Assembly (NCBI RefSeq): GCF_000192575.1
Contig: NZ_GL876926.1
Location: 1,014,077-1,078,076, forward strand
Source of the DNA: Novosphingobium nitrogenifigens DSM 19370
GTDB taxonomy: Bacteria; Pseudomonadota; Alphaproteobacteria; Sphingomonadales; Sphingomonadaceae
Length of the DNA stretch: 64,000 nucleotides
Direction of reading: 5' to 3'
Shown here one piece after another: positions 63,220-64,000 of this stretch. The first letter of the stretch is position 1. Every line of letters starts with the position of its first letter. The notes below the pieces were generated by a model. That model saw only the letters and a list, made by a program, of their open reading frames with translations, was not told where the DNA came from and ran no database searches. The translations under genes and the position numbers were made by a program.

Positions 63220-63307
63220 ATGCGCATCGTCCCAATATGTACAGGTTGGGATCCCCGGCTCAGGCAATTTCGTTGACATCGCGCGCCCACGCGCCACCTA
63301 TGGCACC

Positions 63308-64000
63308 ATGCGATGCGGACAGGACTGGCAACCCACTGTTATCAAGCGTGTCATCGACCGCTATGAGAGCAGCACGGAGGTCGTTCTCGTCAGCACCGAT
63401 GCGGGCAACGCCTATCTCAAGGGCATGGGTAACAAGCAGGGCAATGAGTCGCTCGCATGCGAACTGGTCGGCTCTGAACTGGCGGCCTTGGTTGGGCTGA
63501 ATGTCCCTCCCTTTGCGATCATAGATCTTCAGGATCTGGAAATCGAAACCATCAACGGTCGGCGCCTCGCAATGGGCCCAGCCTTCCTCTCGAAAGCCCA
63601 AGAAAAGGTCATCACCGGTGACCCTGAAGGAAGCTGCCTCGGCCGGTTACGCAACCGGGGCGATCTATCGCTGATAATCGCCTTCGACACTTGGGTCCGC
63701 AATCCTGATCGCTGTCCGCCGCCAGACCATGTTATCCCTGGGCCCAATCGCGATAATGTGATGTTCCGCTCCGCCGGTGGGTGGTTCGAGCTTTTAGCGT
63801 TCGATCATACTCATTGTTTTACTGAAACGGATCTGGAAACCGACCTTCAGGGGACCTATTTTGTGGACGACCCCGGGGTCTATGGCGCACTCCCCGAATT
63901 CCTGCCCTACGTTGACGAGGCAGGCCTGCGATCCGCTTGCAAGACAATCGCTGGCATTGACGGAGCGCAAGTGATGGCGATAGTCGCTGCCGTTCCTCAC
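63308..64000 (+). CDS. HipA-like kinase (HipA_2 type), 3' end cut off
   Basis: Start of a protein-kinase-like gene, at least 231 aa. Family landmarks: VVLVSTDAGNAYLKGMGN (nucleotide-side Lys), ESLACELVGSELAALVGLNV, the catalytic AFDTWVRNPDR, then NRDNVMF and LLAFDHTHCF (metal-binding Asp). This is the HipA_2 pattern, stand-alone kinases without the HipB antitoxin fused. ATG 63308 is the first clear start, though in-frame sequence continues upstream without a good ribosome site. It may be prophage cargo or the first host gene after the phage. Codons are less GC-rich than the late genes. Confidence 0.7.
   Translation, partial: MRCGQDWQPTVIKRVIDRYESSTEVVLVSTDAGNAYLKGMGNKQGNESLACELVGSELAALVGLNVPPFAIIDLQDLEIETINGRRLAMGPAFLSKAQEKVITGDPEGSCLGRLRNRGDLSLIIAFDTWVRNPDRCPPPDHVIPGPNRDNVMFRSAGGWFELLAFDHTHCFTETDLETDLQGTYFVDDPGVYGALPEFLPYVDEAGLRSACKTIAGIDGAQVMAIVAAVPH

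Noticed and set aside
35104..64000. Search by eye for a tRNA or CRISPR array near the prophage
   Set aside because: No cloverleaf-like arms or regularly spaced direct repeats with unique spacers were recognised; P2-like elements do not always use tRNA sites.

Overview
The window looks like the chromosome of a GC-rich alphaproteobacterium, most likely Sphingomonadales (a Novosphingobium-like genus). This is inferred from TonB-dependent receptors with FecI/FecR-type control, a complete beta-oxidation block, heterotetrameric sarcosine oxidase genes and GC-rich codon use throughout. No rRNA, tRNA or CRISPR array was seen. Positions 1 to about 35,100 are ordinary chromosome, 36,234 to at least 63,163 are a P2-like prophage, and the last 700 bases hold the start of a HipA-like kinase gene.

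Chromosomal part. Positions 6-8281 (minus strand) hold a catabolic set: a Rieske oxygenase of the glycine-betaine/stachydrine demethylase type, a cystathionine/methionine gamma-lyase-family PLP enzyme, a BFD-type flavoprotein, a DadA/opine-oxidase-like flavoprotein, a patatin lipoprotein, and sarcosine oxidase beta and delta. A divergent LysR gene faces it. The set looks built to strip N-methyl groups from a quaternary amine and oxidise the secondary amine left over. Positions 9.5-13 kb hold a beta-barrel protein and a TonB receptor. Positions 13.1-17.1 kb hold the glycerol module: glpK diverges from glpD-glpR across a gap with four phased TTCGTT repeats that look like GlpR sites. After an MFS exporter come fadE-fadJ-fadA, divergent fadD and a MerR regulator (18.5-26.4 kb). 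Next are cytochrome b561 and a CarF/PEDS1-like lipid desaturase, a Gly/Ser/Thr/Ala-rich secreted protein, a FecI-FecR-TonB receptor surface-signalling cassette, MlaA and a second patatin.

Prophage. Dam methylase, portal Q and terminase P are on the minus strand. O, N, M, L, X, R and S are on the plus strand. A minus-strand lysis block follows (holin, GH108 endolysin, second membrane protein, small Ala-rich protein, spanin). The tail block is tailspike, J, I, fibre, V, W, FI, FII, E/E' (with a T7 slippery run), T, U and D. J-I-fibre precede V-W, the reverse of P2. No integrase, repressor or replication gene is visible, so these lie beyond the right edge or are lost. Cargo sits at three places: an AT-rich patch at 45.2-46.2 kb, a GC-rich DCC-SDR-DUF2256 operon at 46.4-47.6 kb bordered by a decayed spanin fragment, and an unrecognised gene at 55.4-56.1 kb.

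The most unusual items are the cargo operon beside the spanin scar, the betaine-type catabolic cluster with its PLP lyase, the phased GlpR-like operators, and the CATAA-repeat AT-rich zone next to the prophage.
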